In this document: in pieces, positions 23,533 through 35,477 of the stretch
Layout: every line of letters starts with the position of its first letter
Numbering within the stretch: the first letter of the stretch is position 1
DNA from: Salvia splendens
Taxonomy: Eukaryota > Streptophyta > Magnoliopsida > Lamiales > Lamiaceae
DNA length: 64,000 bases
Reading direction: 5' to 3'
Assembly (NCBI RefSeq): GCF_004379255.2
Contig: NC_056035.1
Coordinates: 31,883,208 to 31,947,207, forward strand
Notes under the pieces: generated by a model
Told to the model about the DNA's origin: nothing
Databases searched by the model: none
The model's input: only the letters and a program-made list of their open reading frames with translations
Made by a program: the position numbers and the translations under genes

Positions 23533-23612
23533 ATACCCCCTCTCAAGGTTCCTAGTCCTCAAGGAACCATGGAAATCTTGCCTTGATCACGTCGGCGAAC
23601 TCCCATGAAGCA

Positions 23613-24944
23613 TCAGCCGGCGACCTTCCCACCCAATGAATGAGCTTGCCTTTTCACCATTTTTCTGTCTAGTATAGCTTGAGGAATGACATCATTTATG
23701 TGAGATATACCTGGTAAGTCAGTTATAGGACCAGTTGGTGGAGAAGTCGGTTTCAACAAAGATACATGAAACACATCATGAATCGTAGCTGAAGAAGGCA
23801 GGTTCAGTTTATAAGCAACTGTGCCAATCTTGTCCTCAATCTGATAGGGTCCAAAGTATTTAGGCTCAAACTTGTGATGTTTTCCCCTTATAGACTTCTG
23901 CCTATACTCCTGCAGCTTCAGCCAAACCCACTCTCCTATCTCAAAATCCTTATCACTTCTATGCTGATCCGCTTGCTTCTTCATCCTATCAGCTGCCTTC
24001 TGCACATTCCTCTTAAGTATAGAGATCATCTCTTCCGTATCCCTTAGAGCAAGATCGACTGCCTCCACATTAGAGTCACCAGGCAGATAAGGAACATGTA
24101 GAGGAGGTTCAAAACCATACAAGGCTTCAAAAGGAGTCATTTTAATGCTTGAGTGATAGGTGGTGTTGTACCTGTATTCAGCCAAACCTAGCCAATGAGA
24201 CCAAGTGTGTGGATTTTCTCCCATGGCACATCTCAAGTAACATTGTAAACCTCTGTTCACTATCTCAGTTTGGCCATCAGTTTCTGGATGGTAAGCTGTG
24301 GAATACAACAATTCAACTCCTAACAAGGTCATCAACTCCTTCCAGAATTTTTCCACAAAGACAGCCCCTCTATCACTCACAATCTTCACTGGCATCCCAT
24401 GTAGCTTAAAGACCGAGTCCAGAAACACTTCAGCTACTTTTTTAGCTGTAAAGGGGTGTGATAACGCCATGAAATGTGCATACTTACTTAATCTGTCCAC
24501 CACCACGAATATAGTATCATAGCCTTGTGAACTAGACAAGGATTCAATAAAATTCATTGACAAGTCTGTAAAAATTGCAGCAGGAATTGGGAGCGGTTGT
24601 AATAATCCAGCTGGAGAAGTGTTACTCGGTTTATACCTTTGACATGTAACACATACTCTTACAAACTCCCTAACCTCTTTCCTTAATTTCGGCCAATACA
24701 GCATGGCAGCTATTTTCTTGTAAGTTCCCAACACTCCAGAATGACCAGCCAAGGCAGATCCATGGAAGATGGATAATATCTGAACCCTTAATAACATATC
24801 ATTTCCCACTACTAGTCTCCCTTTCCTCCTCAACTCCCCTTTACTCCAGCTGAACTTTGGATGAGAGTCTGCATTCTGATGTTTTTCTTCTAGCAACTTT
24901 TGTATCAGAGGGGTCTTGTTTTCATGACTCTTTAATTTTTGCAA
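23613..24944 (-). CDS. Gypsy integrase with chromodomain-like C-terminus
   Basis: An open 443-codon segment of the Gypsy polyprotein. It holds the HHCC zinc finger (HSGVLGTYKKIAAMLYWP, CVTCQRYK), the catalytic core (DLSMNFIESL, VSDRGAVFVEKFWKEL, YHPETDGQTEIVN) and a C-terminal GPYQIEDKIGTVAYKLNLP / HDVFHVSLLK module. The family enzyme joins the cDNA to host DNA. The segment itself looks undamaged, but it is downstream of breaks in RT and Gag, so it cannot be made as part of the normal polyprotein. Confidence 0.85.
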   Translation of the reverse strand: MQKLKSHENKTPLIQKLLEEKHQNADSHPKFSWSKGELRRKGRLVVGNDMLLRVQILSIFHGSALAGHSGVLGTYKKIAAMLYWPKLRKEVREFVRVCVTCQRYKPSNTSPAGLLQPLPIPAAIFTDLSMNFIESLSSSQGYDTIFVVVDRLSKYAHFMALSHPFTAKKVAEVFLDSVFKLHGMPVKIVSDRGAVFVEKFWKELMTLLGVELLYSTAYHPETDGQTEIVNRGLQCYLRCAMGENPHTWSHWLGLAEYRYNTTYHSSIKMTPFEALYGFEPPLHVPYLPGDSNVEAVDLALRDTEEMISILKRNVQKAADRMKKQADQHRSDKDFEIGEWVWLKLQEYRQKSIRGKHHKFEPKYFGPYQIEDKIGTVAYKLNLPSSATIHDVFHVSLLKPTSPPTGPITDLPGISHINDVIPQAILDRKMVKRQAHSLGGKVAG

Positions 24945-25057
24945 TTAACTCCAGAGGAATTACAAAAGAAGTCAATGCATAAGTCATCACCTCGGGTACT
25001 CTGGATAAAGCATCAGCCACTGAGTTTTCAATGCCTTTTTTGTATCTGATTTCATAA

Positions 25058-25540
25058 TCAAAATGCATAAGCTTTAGTCATCCAAGCTTGTTGAGTAGGA
25101 GTAGTCAATTTCTGCTCCATCAAGTACTTTAAACTCTGATGATCAGTCAAGATGATAAACTTCTTACTCTGTAAGTAATGATACCATTTCTTTACTGCCA
25201 TCAAAATAACTAGCAATTCCTTCTCATACATTGATAGAGCCTGATATCTAGGAGATAGAGATTTACTGATAAAAGCTAAGGGGTGCTTATCCTGCATGAG
25301 CACAACTCCAATACCCACTCCAGAGGCATCAGTTTCCACAACAAATTCCTTGGAAAAATCAGGCAAGGCTAATACAGAAGTTGTAATCATAGCACTTTTA
25401 AGCTTCTCAAAAGCTTCTTGTGCCTCTACTGTCCATATGAATACATTTCCCTTAATCACTTCTATCAAGGGTCTTGATATCACCCCATAATTATGCACAA
25501 ATCTCCTATAATATCCAGTTAAGCCCAAGAAACTCCTCAC
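25058..25540 (-). pseudogene. Gypsy RT thumb/RNase H segment
   Basis: The segment encodes SFLGLTGYYRRFVHNYG, then the RNase H start ALPDFSKEFVVETDASGVGIG and ILTDHQSLKYLM. It is separated from the RT ORF at 25610-26098 by stops near 25600-25612, and it ends early at 25058 before the integrase frame begins. Confidence 0.8.
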
Positions 25541-25609
25541 ATATTTTACAGTTTTAGGCTGAGGCCAATTCTTAACTGCCTCTATTTTCCCTTCATCAGT
25601 TGAAACTCA

Positions 25610-26553
25610 TTAATCAGATATAACATGGCTGAGATATTCCACCTTTTTACACCCAAAAGTGCACTTGCTTCTTTTAGCTAGCAAGATGTGCTCCTTCATC
25701 AATTCCATGACTATCCTCAAATGTTGTTCATGAGCTTCCTGACTGCTGCTGTATATAAGGATATCATCAAAAAATACCAATATGAACTTCCTTAAGTAAT
25801 CTCTGAAAACTGTATTCATCAAGTTCTGGAATGTAGCTAGAGCATTTGTCAAGCCGAATGGCATTACTAGAAACTCATAATGCCCAGAATGAGTTTTGAA
25901 GGCAGTCTTGTGGATATCCTCTGGTTTCATTCTCACTTGCCAGTAGCCAGACCTCAAGTCTATTTTAGAAAACCAAGTTGCCTTACCAAGCTCATCCAGC
26001 AGCTCTTCTATCACAGGTATATGATATTTATCTTTGACAGTTATAGCATTCAAGGCTCTATAATCCACACACATTCTCCAAGTAGACACATTCTCCAAGT
26101 AGAGTCTTTCTTCTTGACTAACACAATAGAACTTGCAAAAGAACTCTCACTATGCCTTATAACTCCTGCCTTTAGCATATCCTCAATCATGGTTTCAATT
26201 ACATCTTTTTGATGTGCAACATACTTATAAGGTCTCATATTCATTGCATCTACACCCTCTTTCAATATGATTTTATGATCTTGTTCTCTCTGTGGAGGCA
26301 GTGTTCTTGGCTCCTCAAACACTGCGGCATATTCTTCAAGAATTAATTTAAGGTTTAGCCAAATCTCTTCAATGCTGAGCTCATAGTAGCAATCTGCATC
26401 GATTTCAACTGAGGGTATCCACTGGCTTAACTTTCTCTCCTTCACATCTTTCTCCTCTGGATTCAATATATGCAGACAATGTAGTAGTTCAGCTTTTGGT
26501 GACCACCTCTCTCCTTGTAGCTTCACTTCTTCACCATTAAGATCGAAAACCAT
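25610..26553 (-). pseudogene. Gypsy reverse transcriptase, split by a 17-bp tandem duplication
   Basis: The upstream frame (26553 to about 26070) holds the RT N-terminus ([38 protein letters not shown]). The downstream frame (26098 to 25610) continues [19 protein letters not shown], the palm ([16 protein letters not shown]) and the active site [10 protein letters not shown] 17-base segment repeated at 26069-26085 and 26086-26102 shifts the frame between them. Confidence 0.85.
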
Positions 26554-26745
26554 ACTGAGATTATTGAAATTTCATTTAATTTCACCCAAAGTGGACAGCC
26601 ATTCCCCACCTAATATGAGATCACAAGTCTCTAAAGTAATAAGGTATACCTCTCCTTGAAATCTGGCTCCTTGCATTTCCCATTCCAGTTTGTTACATTT
26701 TTTAGTACACTGCAGAATCTGTTCATTTGCTACTTCCACAGCCTT

Positions 26746-28065
26746 TTAGTTAACATGAAGCAACTCACAATTAATTTTTCTTGCCACTTTAGCACTTAAG
26801 AAATTATGAGTGCTGCCAGTGTCTATTAAGATCCTTAAAATCTTTTTCTGACATTTTCTGACATTTTCCCTTAATCCATCTTTTCCCCAAACTGCATGTA
26901 AGGAAAGCTGCAAATCAGACTTCTTCTCTTCTTCCTCTTCCTCATTCTCCTCCTGCACCTCACTTCTTCCTACTTCTCCTACCTCAAGCAATTGTACAAC
27001 ATACGATTTCCTCTTATTGCACTGATGGTTTGGGGTGAATTTCTCAGTACACCAGAAACATTCTTTTCTTGCCCTCTTTTCATCCATTTCTTTAGGAGTC
27101 AAGTTTGTACTAGCTCTAACTCTTCCAAATCTATTACTCTCCTTGTTTCCCCTATTCCAGTTACTCAAGGTTCCACCCTTACTAGTAACTGTCACAACCA
27201 TAGGTTTGCTACTTGAGTGATAGCTACTACTAGCTTGCACACTGCTCTGAGTTATCTTTGTTTTAACACCTAAGTCCTTAACAGTGAGTTCCTGTAGTTT
27301 TGCTAGAGAATAAGCCTCAGCTAGTGCCTTAGGTCGAAACATACGCACAGGCATTTGCAACTCATCAATTAAACCAGAAAAAAAGCTTAAAGCTTGATCC
27401 TCTCTAATTCCGGCTCTAGGATATAATTCATCAAAAGTATCCATGTAGTCTTGTAACGTACCTTTTTGTTTGAGGTTTCTGAGATCAGCCAACGGATCCT
27501 CATATGCATGAGCACCGAAACGCGCCGCTAGAGATGAACTATAACACGGCCAGTCAGCATACGCCATGTCTCCATGTAAGCTCTCAAAACCTCGATGCCA
27601 CTGCAATGCTCTTCCTTCCAGATGAATTGCAGCAACTCTGACCTTCTCCTCCTCTGGTACCTTAGCTACTTGGAAGAAATATTCCGCTCTCATCATCCAA
27701 TCTTCGAATCCATCGCCATCAAATTTAGGAAATTCCTACCGCGTCGATCTTCCCCAATCGGTTCCACCTTCACACCGATTTTCCCTGCTACTACCTTCGC
27801 CACCATCCATCATTGATTTATTTTTTTGATTTTGCAATTTAATCGCCGCAATTGACTGCGTCAACTCCATAATTTTGATTCCTTGCTCTTGTATAACTTG
27901 TTCCCGCAGCTCACTCATCCTCTGCTCCATCATCTCCATCATTTTCTTCTCCATTTCTGCACCTCGAGTCAGAGATCCAACGTCCGGAGATCGATTGCTC
28001 TGAATACCAATTGTTACGACTTTTCCCCGCGACTTCCCTATCTTAGCTCGTAACACCAAATCCAC
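26746..28065 (-). pseudogene. Gypsy Gag-protease region with a premature stop
   Basis: An N-terminal coiled-coil-like part (MEQRMSELREQVIQEQG) is cut by a stop at 27736-27738. Beyond it are the capsid-like domain (AAIHLEGRALQWHRGFES, GTLQDYMDTFDELYPRAG), a CX2C zinc-knuckle-like motif (CFWCTEKFTPNHQC), a glutamate run and the protease motif ILIDTGSTHNFLS. Another stop at 26746-26748 precedes the rest of the protease. Confidence 0.8.
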
Positions 28066-28434
28066 CTAGCTTCAGCGAATAGAACGCGATCGCAACACAA
28101 TGAATGATCAATGAAATGATTTGATTCAACGAACAACAATCGAATGTTTATACAATCTGAAGGAATGAACGAAGAGGAACTCTAGATCCACGATCTAAGC
28201 TCACAATCACACAATTCAACAACCACACAAAAAGAATGACTTCTAACTACTTATACTCTGCTTCTTAGCTCGCCTCTTCTTCCACGTCAGTTAGTATCCA
28301 CGTAGTGCGCCTTTTACATGTGATTGCCTCGTCATTATTGCCACGTCACTGCCAGCTCGGCTTTTATTTAATATGCTAGCTCCTCACGGTTGCATGCATG
28401 TGTTTATCATACTTCCACAATCATGTATGCAACA
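28012..28434 (-). repeat. 5' LTR of the Gypsy element
   Basis: It is 423 bp and next to the initiator-Met-type primer-binding site (about 27998-28010, minus strand). By eye it differs from the other LTR at about six sites. Confidence 0.93.
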
Positions 28435-28544
28435 CTCGGTCTCCATAAGGCACCTCGTCTTTTTCTTCTTCTTCTTCGACTCCAATCTCATCTGCAAATA
28501 CCAATTAACAAAGAAGTACCCCTAATTAGCTCACATATATATCA

Positions 28545-31352
28545 TGTAACGCCCCACTTTTCGAACCCTAATTTTAGAACCCTAAGACGTTGCATTTATT
28601 GCTTTGATTGTCACGAATTAAATGATGAATTGTTATGTGATTGATTCGATGACCTAATTTTGATTTGACCTAGTCAATTTCGTTGATTTTATGGCGTGGC
28701 TTAAATTATTTGATGTGGAATGAAATATATTGGGGTGAATTATATTTTTAAGGGGAGTGAGATTTAAGATAGAATCATAAATAATTACCTTGTCCTTTTA
28801 TTGTGGAAATATTGGCCACTACCAAAATTATTGGAGAGGAATTGTATTTCTTGGATTTAATTATTTATTTTGGGATAATTATCCAAATTAAATCCTAAAG
28901 CCTAATTACCTTACTTCCTTCTTGATAAAAATCAGCCCCTATTATTTTCTTAGGGGGATTCGAAATCTCCTAATTTGTAGGAGAAGGAAATTATTCATTA
29001 TTTATTTTGATCCCTTAATTATTTCTTTCCATGTTTTAATTGGAATGTCCTAGCAAATCTTTCCCTACTCTATTTTATTAAAGATTTGAAAATTATTCCT
29101 TGTGGGAGGAATATTTCACACGCCTACTATCATATTATTTGGGAGGATTTTTATTAATTTTCCTGCTTTGTATTATTTTATTCTGCTCCGTGAAAACACC
29201 AAATTTAAATCAAACGCTAATTAAATAGCCATGATTTTCGAAATATCCTTCTTATTTCTCCATCAATTACACGCCAATTACCTCCATCAAATCTCCCCAA
29301 ATCTCTCCCATCTTTATTGTGATTATTCTCCAATTATTCTCTAATTAATTGGGAGATATTCTATTCCCTAAACTCTATAAATAAAAGACTCCTAAACCCT
29401 ACCTCAAATCACACGCCTCCCACCTCAATCACACGCCCCCTCCCTCTTCTCCACTCTCTCACACTTGTTCTTCTACTCTACTCAAGATCCTTTCGAATTT
29501 TCCAAGAGATTGTTGAAGAAGCAAGGTTTTTATTCGTTCCTACCGTTTGTTTCGCCCAAGAGAGGTAAAAATCAGACCCTATTCTTCATTCCTCCCCATC
29601 TAAACATTCTTTGACTCCCTCATGCATGTAGAGAGTGTAGGGATTTCAAATCTAAGGGATTCAATCGGTGGGAATTTGGGCGTGTATGTTTGATTGCGCT
29701 TTGAATGAATTTGTTTGATGAATTAATAAATCTATGGTGAATGATGTATGATGTTATGAGAGCATGAGCATAAGGACCCTTTTGAGCATGTTTGTGTGTT
29801 AAACCCATGAAAAGGTTGATTTTGAATAAATAGGGATAAACCCTAATTCGAATTTTTAAAGGCATGAAAAGCTGTAAGTTCGGACAGTATGTTCAGACAT
29901 GCATTTTAACGACCAAATGAACTCCGATTTGATCGATTCTTTTTCCTGAGTAAATTTCTTGATGTTTTCTATGTTGTGTGTGAATTTCAACTCATTTGAA
30001 TAAAAGATGGATTTTTGGTGAATTTTTAAAGTTGACTGCGCATTTCTGGCAGAAAATATTTTCTCGACCAGTAGGTTACGTTGTCCTTTTTGACCGACCA
30101 AAAAGGGGTATTTTGATATGAAATTTAAACTGGAAGTTAGTTGACGAGTCTACTGCATTGTGGTAAAGTTTTAGCCCCAACGGAAGTCGGGTGGAATTTT
30201 AATAATTTTTATAAAATGGTTGCGCAGTGCTGCCAGATTTCTATCTTGACAAAAACACCATGTTGTTATAAGTGAATTACTTGATTGATATATGTGATGA
30301 CATGATGCGCTGTTCAAAGGGGGGGAAAAGGGAAAACGATAGAGACATGCATAATATTAAGTCGATGGTTGTGACTGATAAGATATATATATTATCTAAA
30401 GGTAATAACTCGTGCGCGAAGCGTGATATAACAAAGGGAAAGCAGTAGTCGAAATCTAAACGGTCGAGGTGGGCTTCTTTTCTACCCTACATTTTTATGG
30501 GTTTTCTTTTACTAAAATATTTTACGTATAACTGTGGAGCTATAAGGGTGGTTTAAAGCGATTATCATGCCGTGATTTGTTTTAACGTGCCTATCTGATG
30601 TGGCTGTTGCCACTGTTATATAAATCGAATTCGGGTCCTCGTAGGGAACCCTACTTGGATTAGTGTACACCTATGGTAGACTGTGTGCTAGCGTACGGGC
30701 TGGCCGGTCTAGTGACCTGGTTTGCGGTCGCATTCCTTGTCATGTATTGTCAGATATGGTTGATGACGATGGGGAAAAATGACTGCGCAGTCGCTATTTT
30801 GAACAATGGAAAATATTTTGGTGCCTCGGGCCTTTATAAAGCTCAAACACCGATGGTTACCTACGTATGGCATGATAATATGTACTCTTATTTAAAATGT
30901 TTTCGGCATGAGCCACTGAGTATTTTCAAAAGTACTCAGCTCTGCATATGTTTTCTCTATGTGCAGGTTGAGCAGCGACGAGCGGTTGGTGGTGTTGAGC
31001 AGGAATTAATAATAAACTATGGTCGTTTTGAAACTCCGAGTGTCGTCGTGTCTTCACACATGACGTCACTCTTCTCTTGGATGCTTCCGCTGTGATGTTT
31101 GCTTTACATACTTTTTATTTAAATTCAAAAGCTGTTTCATTTGGGATATTTGCAAACTCGTTACTTATTTTGAATAAATGCTAAACCCTTAGTCATTTAC
31201 TTGTTGAACATAAATACTTTTGGTTGCTTTATTTATTAAACTTAAATTCTTGGTCAAACTCTTGTTGAAAACCCTAGTCTTCTATGCCTGTCCATTAAGC
31301 CCCTTTAAGTCGCGATCGCCCACTTTTATTAACCCTAGGGGCGGTCGTGACA
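28545..31352 (+). repeat. Solo LTR of a large-LTR Gypsy (Del/Tekay-like) element in SPT6 intron 1
   Basis: A 2808-bp segment begins TGTAACGCCCC and ends GGCGGTCGTGACA. It is flanked on both sides by TATCA (28540-28544 and 31353-31357), the 5-bp target duplication. There is no internal gag-pol sequence, which defines a solo LTR formed by recombination between two LTRs. The TGTAACRCCC start and the length fit plant Del/Tekay LTRs. Its last 915 bases belong to the first tandem unit. Confidence 0.85.
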
Positions 31353-31413
31353 TATCAAGTACACCCGAAATTTCGACAAATACATTAAAAAAAACAATTG
31401 AGGAAAATCGTAC

Positions 31414-31447
31414 CTTCATCGTCGGAGATCACATTTTTTCCGGCCAT
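31414..31447 (-). pseudogene. SPT6: SPT6 exon 1, tandem copy 1
   Basis: Start codon, MAGKNVISDDE and the GGTACG donor are all kept. The native 5' UTR is cut a few bases upstream, so it has no promoter of its own. Confidence 0.85.
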
Positions 31448-32429
31448 TGAGGTGAAAGCAGTAGTCGAAATCTAAACAGTCGAGGTGGGCTTCTTTTCTA
31501 CCCTACATTTTTATGGGTTTTCTTTTACTAAAATATTTTACGTATGACTGTGGAGCTATAAGGGTGGTTTAAAGCGATTATCATGCCGTGATTTGTTTTA
31601 ACGTGCCTATCTGATGTGGCTGTTGCCACTGTTATATAAATCGAATTCGGGTCCTCGTAGGGAACCCTACTTGGATTAGTGTACACCTATGGTAGACTGT
31701 GTGCTAGCGTACGGGCTGGCCGGTCTAGTGACCTGGTTTGCGGTCGCATTCCTTGTCATGTATTGTCAGATATGGTTGATGACGATGGGGAAAAATGACT
31801 GCGCAGTCGCTATTTTGAACAATGGAAAATATTTTGGTGCCTCGGGCCTTTATAAAGCTCAAACACCGATGGTTACCTACGTATGGCATGATAATATGTA
31901 CTCTTATTTAAAATGTTTTCGGCATGAGCCACTGAGTATTTTCAAAAGTACTCAGCTCTGCATATGTTTTCTCTATGTGCAGGTTGAGCAGCGACGAGCG
32001 GTTGGTGGTGTTGAGCAGGAATTAATAATAAACTATGGTCGTTTTGAAACTCCGAGTGTCGTCGTGTCTTCACACATGACGTCACTCTTCTCTTGGATGC
32101 TTCCGCTGTGATGTTTGCTTTACATACTTTTTATTTAAATTCAAAAGCTGTTTCATTTGGGATATTTGCAAACTCGTTACTTATTTTGAATAAATGCTAA
32201 ACCCTTAGTCATTTACTTGTTGAACATAAATACTTTTGGTTGCTTTATTTATTAAACTTAAATTCTTGGTCAAACTCTTGTTGAAAACCCTAGTCTTCTA
32301 TGCCTGTCCATTAAGCCCCTTTAAGTCGCGATCGCCCACTTTTATTAACCCTAGGGGCGGTCGTGACATATCAAGTACACCCGAAATTTCGACAAATACA
32401 TTAAAAAAAACAATTGAGGAAAATCGTAC

Positions 32430-32463
32430 CTTCATCGTCGGAGATCACATTTTTTCCGGCCAT
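32430..32463 (-). pseudogene. SPT6: SPT6 exon 1, tandem copy 2
   Basis: Identical to the copy 1016 bp to the left. It is embedded between LTR tails. Confidence 0.85.
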
Positions 32464-33445
32464 TGAGGTGAAAGCAGTAGTCGAAATCTAAACAGTCGAG
32501 GTGGGCTTCTTTTCTACCCTACATTTTTATGGGTTTTCTTTTACTAAAATATTTTACGTATGACTGTGGAGCTATAAGGGTGGTTTAAAGCGATTATCAT
32601 GCCGTGATTTGTTTTAACGTGCCTATCTGATGTGGCTGTTGCCACTGTTATATAAATCGAATTCGGGTCCTCGTAGGGAACCCTACTTGGATTAGTGTAC
32701 ACCTATGGTAGACTGTGTGCTAGCGTACGGGCTGGCCGGTCTAGTGACCTGGTTTGCGGTCGCATTCCTTGTCATGTATTGGCAGATATGGTTGATGACG
32801 ATGGAGAAAAATGACTGCGCAGTCGCTATTTTGAACAATGGAAAATATTTTGGTGCCTCGGGCCTTTATAAAGCTCAAACACCGATGGTTACCTACGTAT
32901 GGCATGATAATATGTACTCTTATTTAAAATGTTTTCGGCATGAGCCACTGAGTATTTTCAAAAGTACTCAGCTCTGCATATGTTTTCTCTATGTGCAGGT
33001 TGAGCAGCGACGAGCGGTTGGTGGTGTTGAGCAGGAATTAATAATAAACTATGGTCGTTTTGAAACTCCGAGTGTCGTCGTGTCTTCACACATGACGTCA
33101 CTCTTCTCTTGGATGCTTCCGCTGTGATGTTTGCTTTACATACTTTTTATTTAAATTCAAAAGCTGTTTCATTTGGGATATTTGCAAACTCGTTACTTAT
33201 TTTGAATAAATGCTAAACCCTTAGTCATTTACTTGTTGAACATAAATACTTTTGGTTGCTTTATTTATTAAACTTAAATTCTTGGTCAAACTCTTGTTGA
33301 AAACCCTAGTCTTCTATGCCTGTCCATTAAGCCCCTTTAAGTCGCGATCGCCCACTTTTATTAACCCTAGGGGCGGTCGTGACATATCAAGTACACCCGA
33401 AATTTCGACAAATACATTAAAAAAAACAATTGAGGAAAATCGTAC

Positions 33446-33479
33446 CTTCATCGTCGGAGATCACATTTTTTCCGGCCAT
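33446..33479 (-). pseudogene. SPT6: SPT6 exon 1, tandem copy 3
   Basis: Identical exon with intact ATG and splice donor; no native promoter. Confidence 0.85.
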
Positions 33480-34461
33480 TGAGGTGAAAGCAGTAGTCGA
33501 AATCTAAACAGTCGAGGTGGGCTTCTTTTCTACCCTACATTTTTATGGGTTTTCTTTTACTAAAATATTTTACGTATGACTGTGGAGCTATAAGGGTGGT
33601 TTAAAGCGATTATCATGCCGTGATTTGTTTTAACGTGCCTATCTGATGTGGCTGTTGCCACTGTTATATAAATCGAATTCGGGTCCTCGTAGGGAACCCT
33701 ACTTGGATTAGTGTACACCTATGGTAGACTGTGTGCTAGCGTACGGGCTGGCCGGTCTAGTGACCTGGTTTGCGGTCGCATTCCTTGTCATGTATTGGCA
33801 GATATGGTTGATGACGATGGAGAAAAATGACTGCGCAGTCGCTATTTTGAACAATGGAAAATATTTTGGTGCCTCGGGCCTTTATAAAGCTCAAACACCG
33901 ATGGTTACCTACGTATGGCATGATAATATGTACTCTTATTTAAAATGTTTTCGGCATGAGCCACTGAGTATTTTCAAAAGTACTCAGCTCTGCATATGTT
34001 TTCTCTATGTGCAGGTTGAGCAGCGACGAGCGGTTGGTGGTGTTGAGCAGGAATTAATAATAAACTATGGTCGTTTTGAAACTCCGAGTGTCGTCGTGTC
34101 TTCACACATGACGTCACTCTTCTCTTGGATGCTTCCGCTGTGATGTTTGCTTTACATACTTTTTATTTAAATTCAAAAGCTGTTTCATTTGGGATATTTG
34201 CAAACTCGTTACTTATTTTGAATAAATGCTAAACCCTTAGTCATTTACTTGTTGAACATAAATACTTTTGGTTGCTTTATTTATTAAACTTAAATTCTTG
34301 GTCAAACTCTTGTTGAAAACCCTAGTCTTCTATGCCTGTCCATTAAGCCCCTTTAAGTCGCGATCGCCCACTTTTATTAACCCTAGGGGCGGTCGTGACA
34401 TATCAAGTACACCCGAAATTTCGACAAATACATTAAAAAAAACAATTGAGGAAAATCGTAC

Positions 34462-34495
34462 CTTCATCGTCGGAGATCACATTTTTTCCGGCCAT
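34462..34495 (-). pseudogene. SPT6: SPT6 exon 1, tandem copy 4
   Basis: Identical exon with intact ATG and splice donor; no native promoter. Confidence 0.85.
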
Positions 34496-35477
34496 TGAGG
34501 TGAAAGCAGTAGTCGAAATCTAAACAGTCGAGGTGGGCTTCTTTTCTACCCTACATTTTTATGGGTTTTCTTTTACTAAAATATTTTACGTATGACTGTG
34601 GAGCTATAAGGGTGGTTTAAAGCGATTATCATGCCGTGATTTGTTTTAACGTGCCTATCTGATGTGGCTGTTGCCACTGTTATATAAATCGAATTCGGGT
34701 CCTCGTAGGGAACCCTACTTGGATTAGTGTACACCTATGGTAGACTGTGTGCTAGCGTACGGGCTGGCCGGTCTAGTGACCTGGTTTGCGGTCGCATTCC
34801 TTGTCATGTATTGGCAGATATGGTTGATGACGATGGAGAAAAATGACTGCGCAGTCGCTATTTTGAACAATGGAAAATATTTTGGTGCCTCGGGCCTTTA
34901 TAAAGCTCAAACACCGATGGTTACCTACGTATGGCATGATAATATGTACTCTTATTTAAAATGTTTTCGGCATGAGCCACTGAGTATTTTCAAAAGTACT
35001 CAGCTCTGCATATGTTTTCTCTATGTGCAGGTTGAGCAGCGACGAGCGGTTGGTGGTGTTGAGCAGGAATTAATAATAAACTATGGTCGTTTTGAAACTC
35101 CGAGTGTCGTCGTGTCTTCACACATGACGTCACTCTTCTCTTGGATGCTTCCGCTGTGATGTTTGCTTTACATACTTTTTATTTAAATTCAAAAGCTGTT
35201 TCATTTGGGATATTTGCAAACTCGTTACTTATTTTGAATAAATGCTAAACCCTTAGTCATTTACTTGTTGAACATAAATACTTTTGGTTGCTTTATTTAT
35301 TAAACTTAAATTCTTGGTCAAACTCTTGTTGAAAACCCTAGTCTTCTATGCCTGTCCATTAAGCCCCTTTAAGTCGCGATCGCCCACTTTTATTAACCCT
35401 AGGGGCGGTCGTGACATATCAAGTACACCCGAAATTTCGACAAATACATTAAAAAAAACAATTGAGGAAAATCGTAC

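Larger units (their letters stand above)
23110..28434 (-). mobile_element. Ty3/Gypsy LTR retrotransposon inserted in SPT6 exon 2
   Basis: Two 423-bp LTRs (23110-23532 and 28012-28434) start TGTTACGAC and end GCAACA on the plus strand and differ at about six positions. The 5-bp target duplication CTCGG is at 23105-23109 and 28435-28439. The element is transcribed on the minus strand. Its primer-binding site next to the right LTR (TTGGTATTCAGAGC) resembles the initiator-Met tRNA site. A purine tract (GAGAGGGGGTAT, minus strand) adjoins the left LTR. Coding order is Gag, protease, RT, RNase H, integrase, as in Gypsy. Confidence 0.95.

Noticed and set aside
28545..31352. Complete LTR retrotransposon in SPT6 intron 1
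   Set aside because: No internal gag-pol region and only one LTR between the target duplications; it is a solo LTR.
31220..31450. 76-codon plus-strand ORF repeated five times
   Set aside because: It crosses the LTR end and runs antisense through SPT6 exon 1; it is a by-product of the junction.
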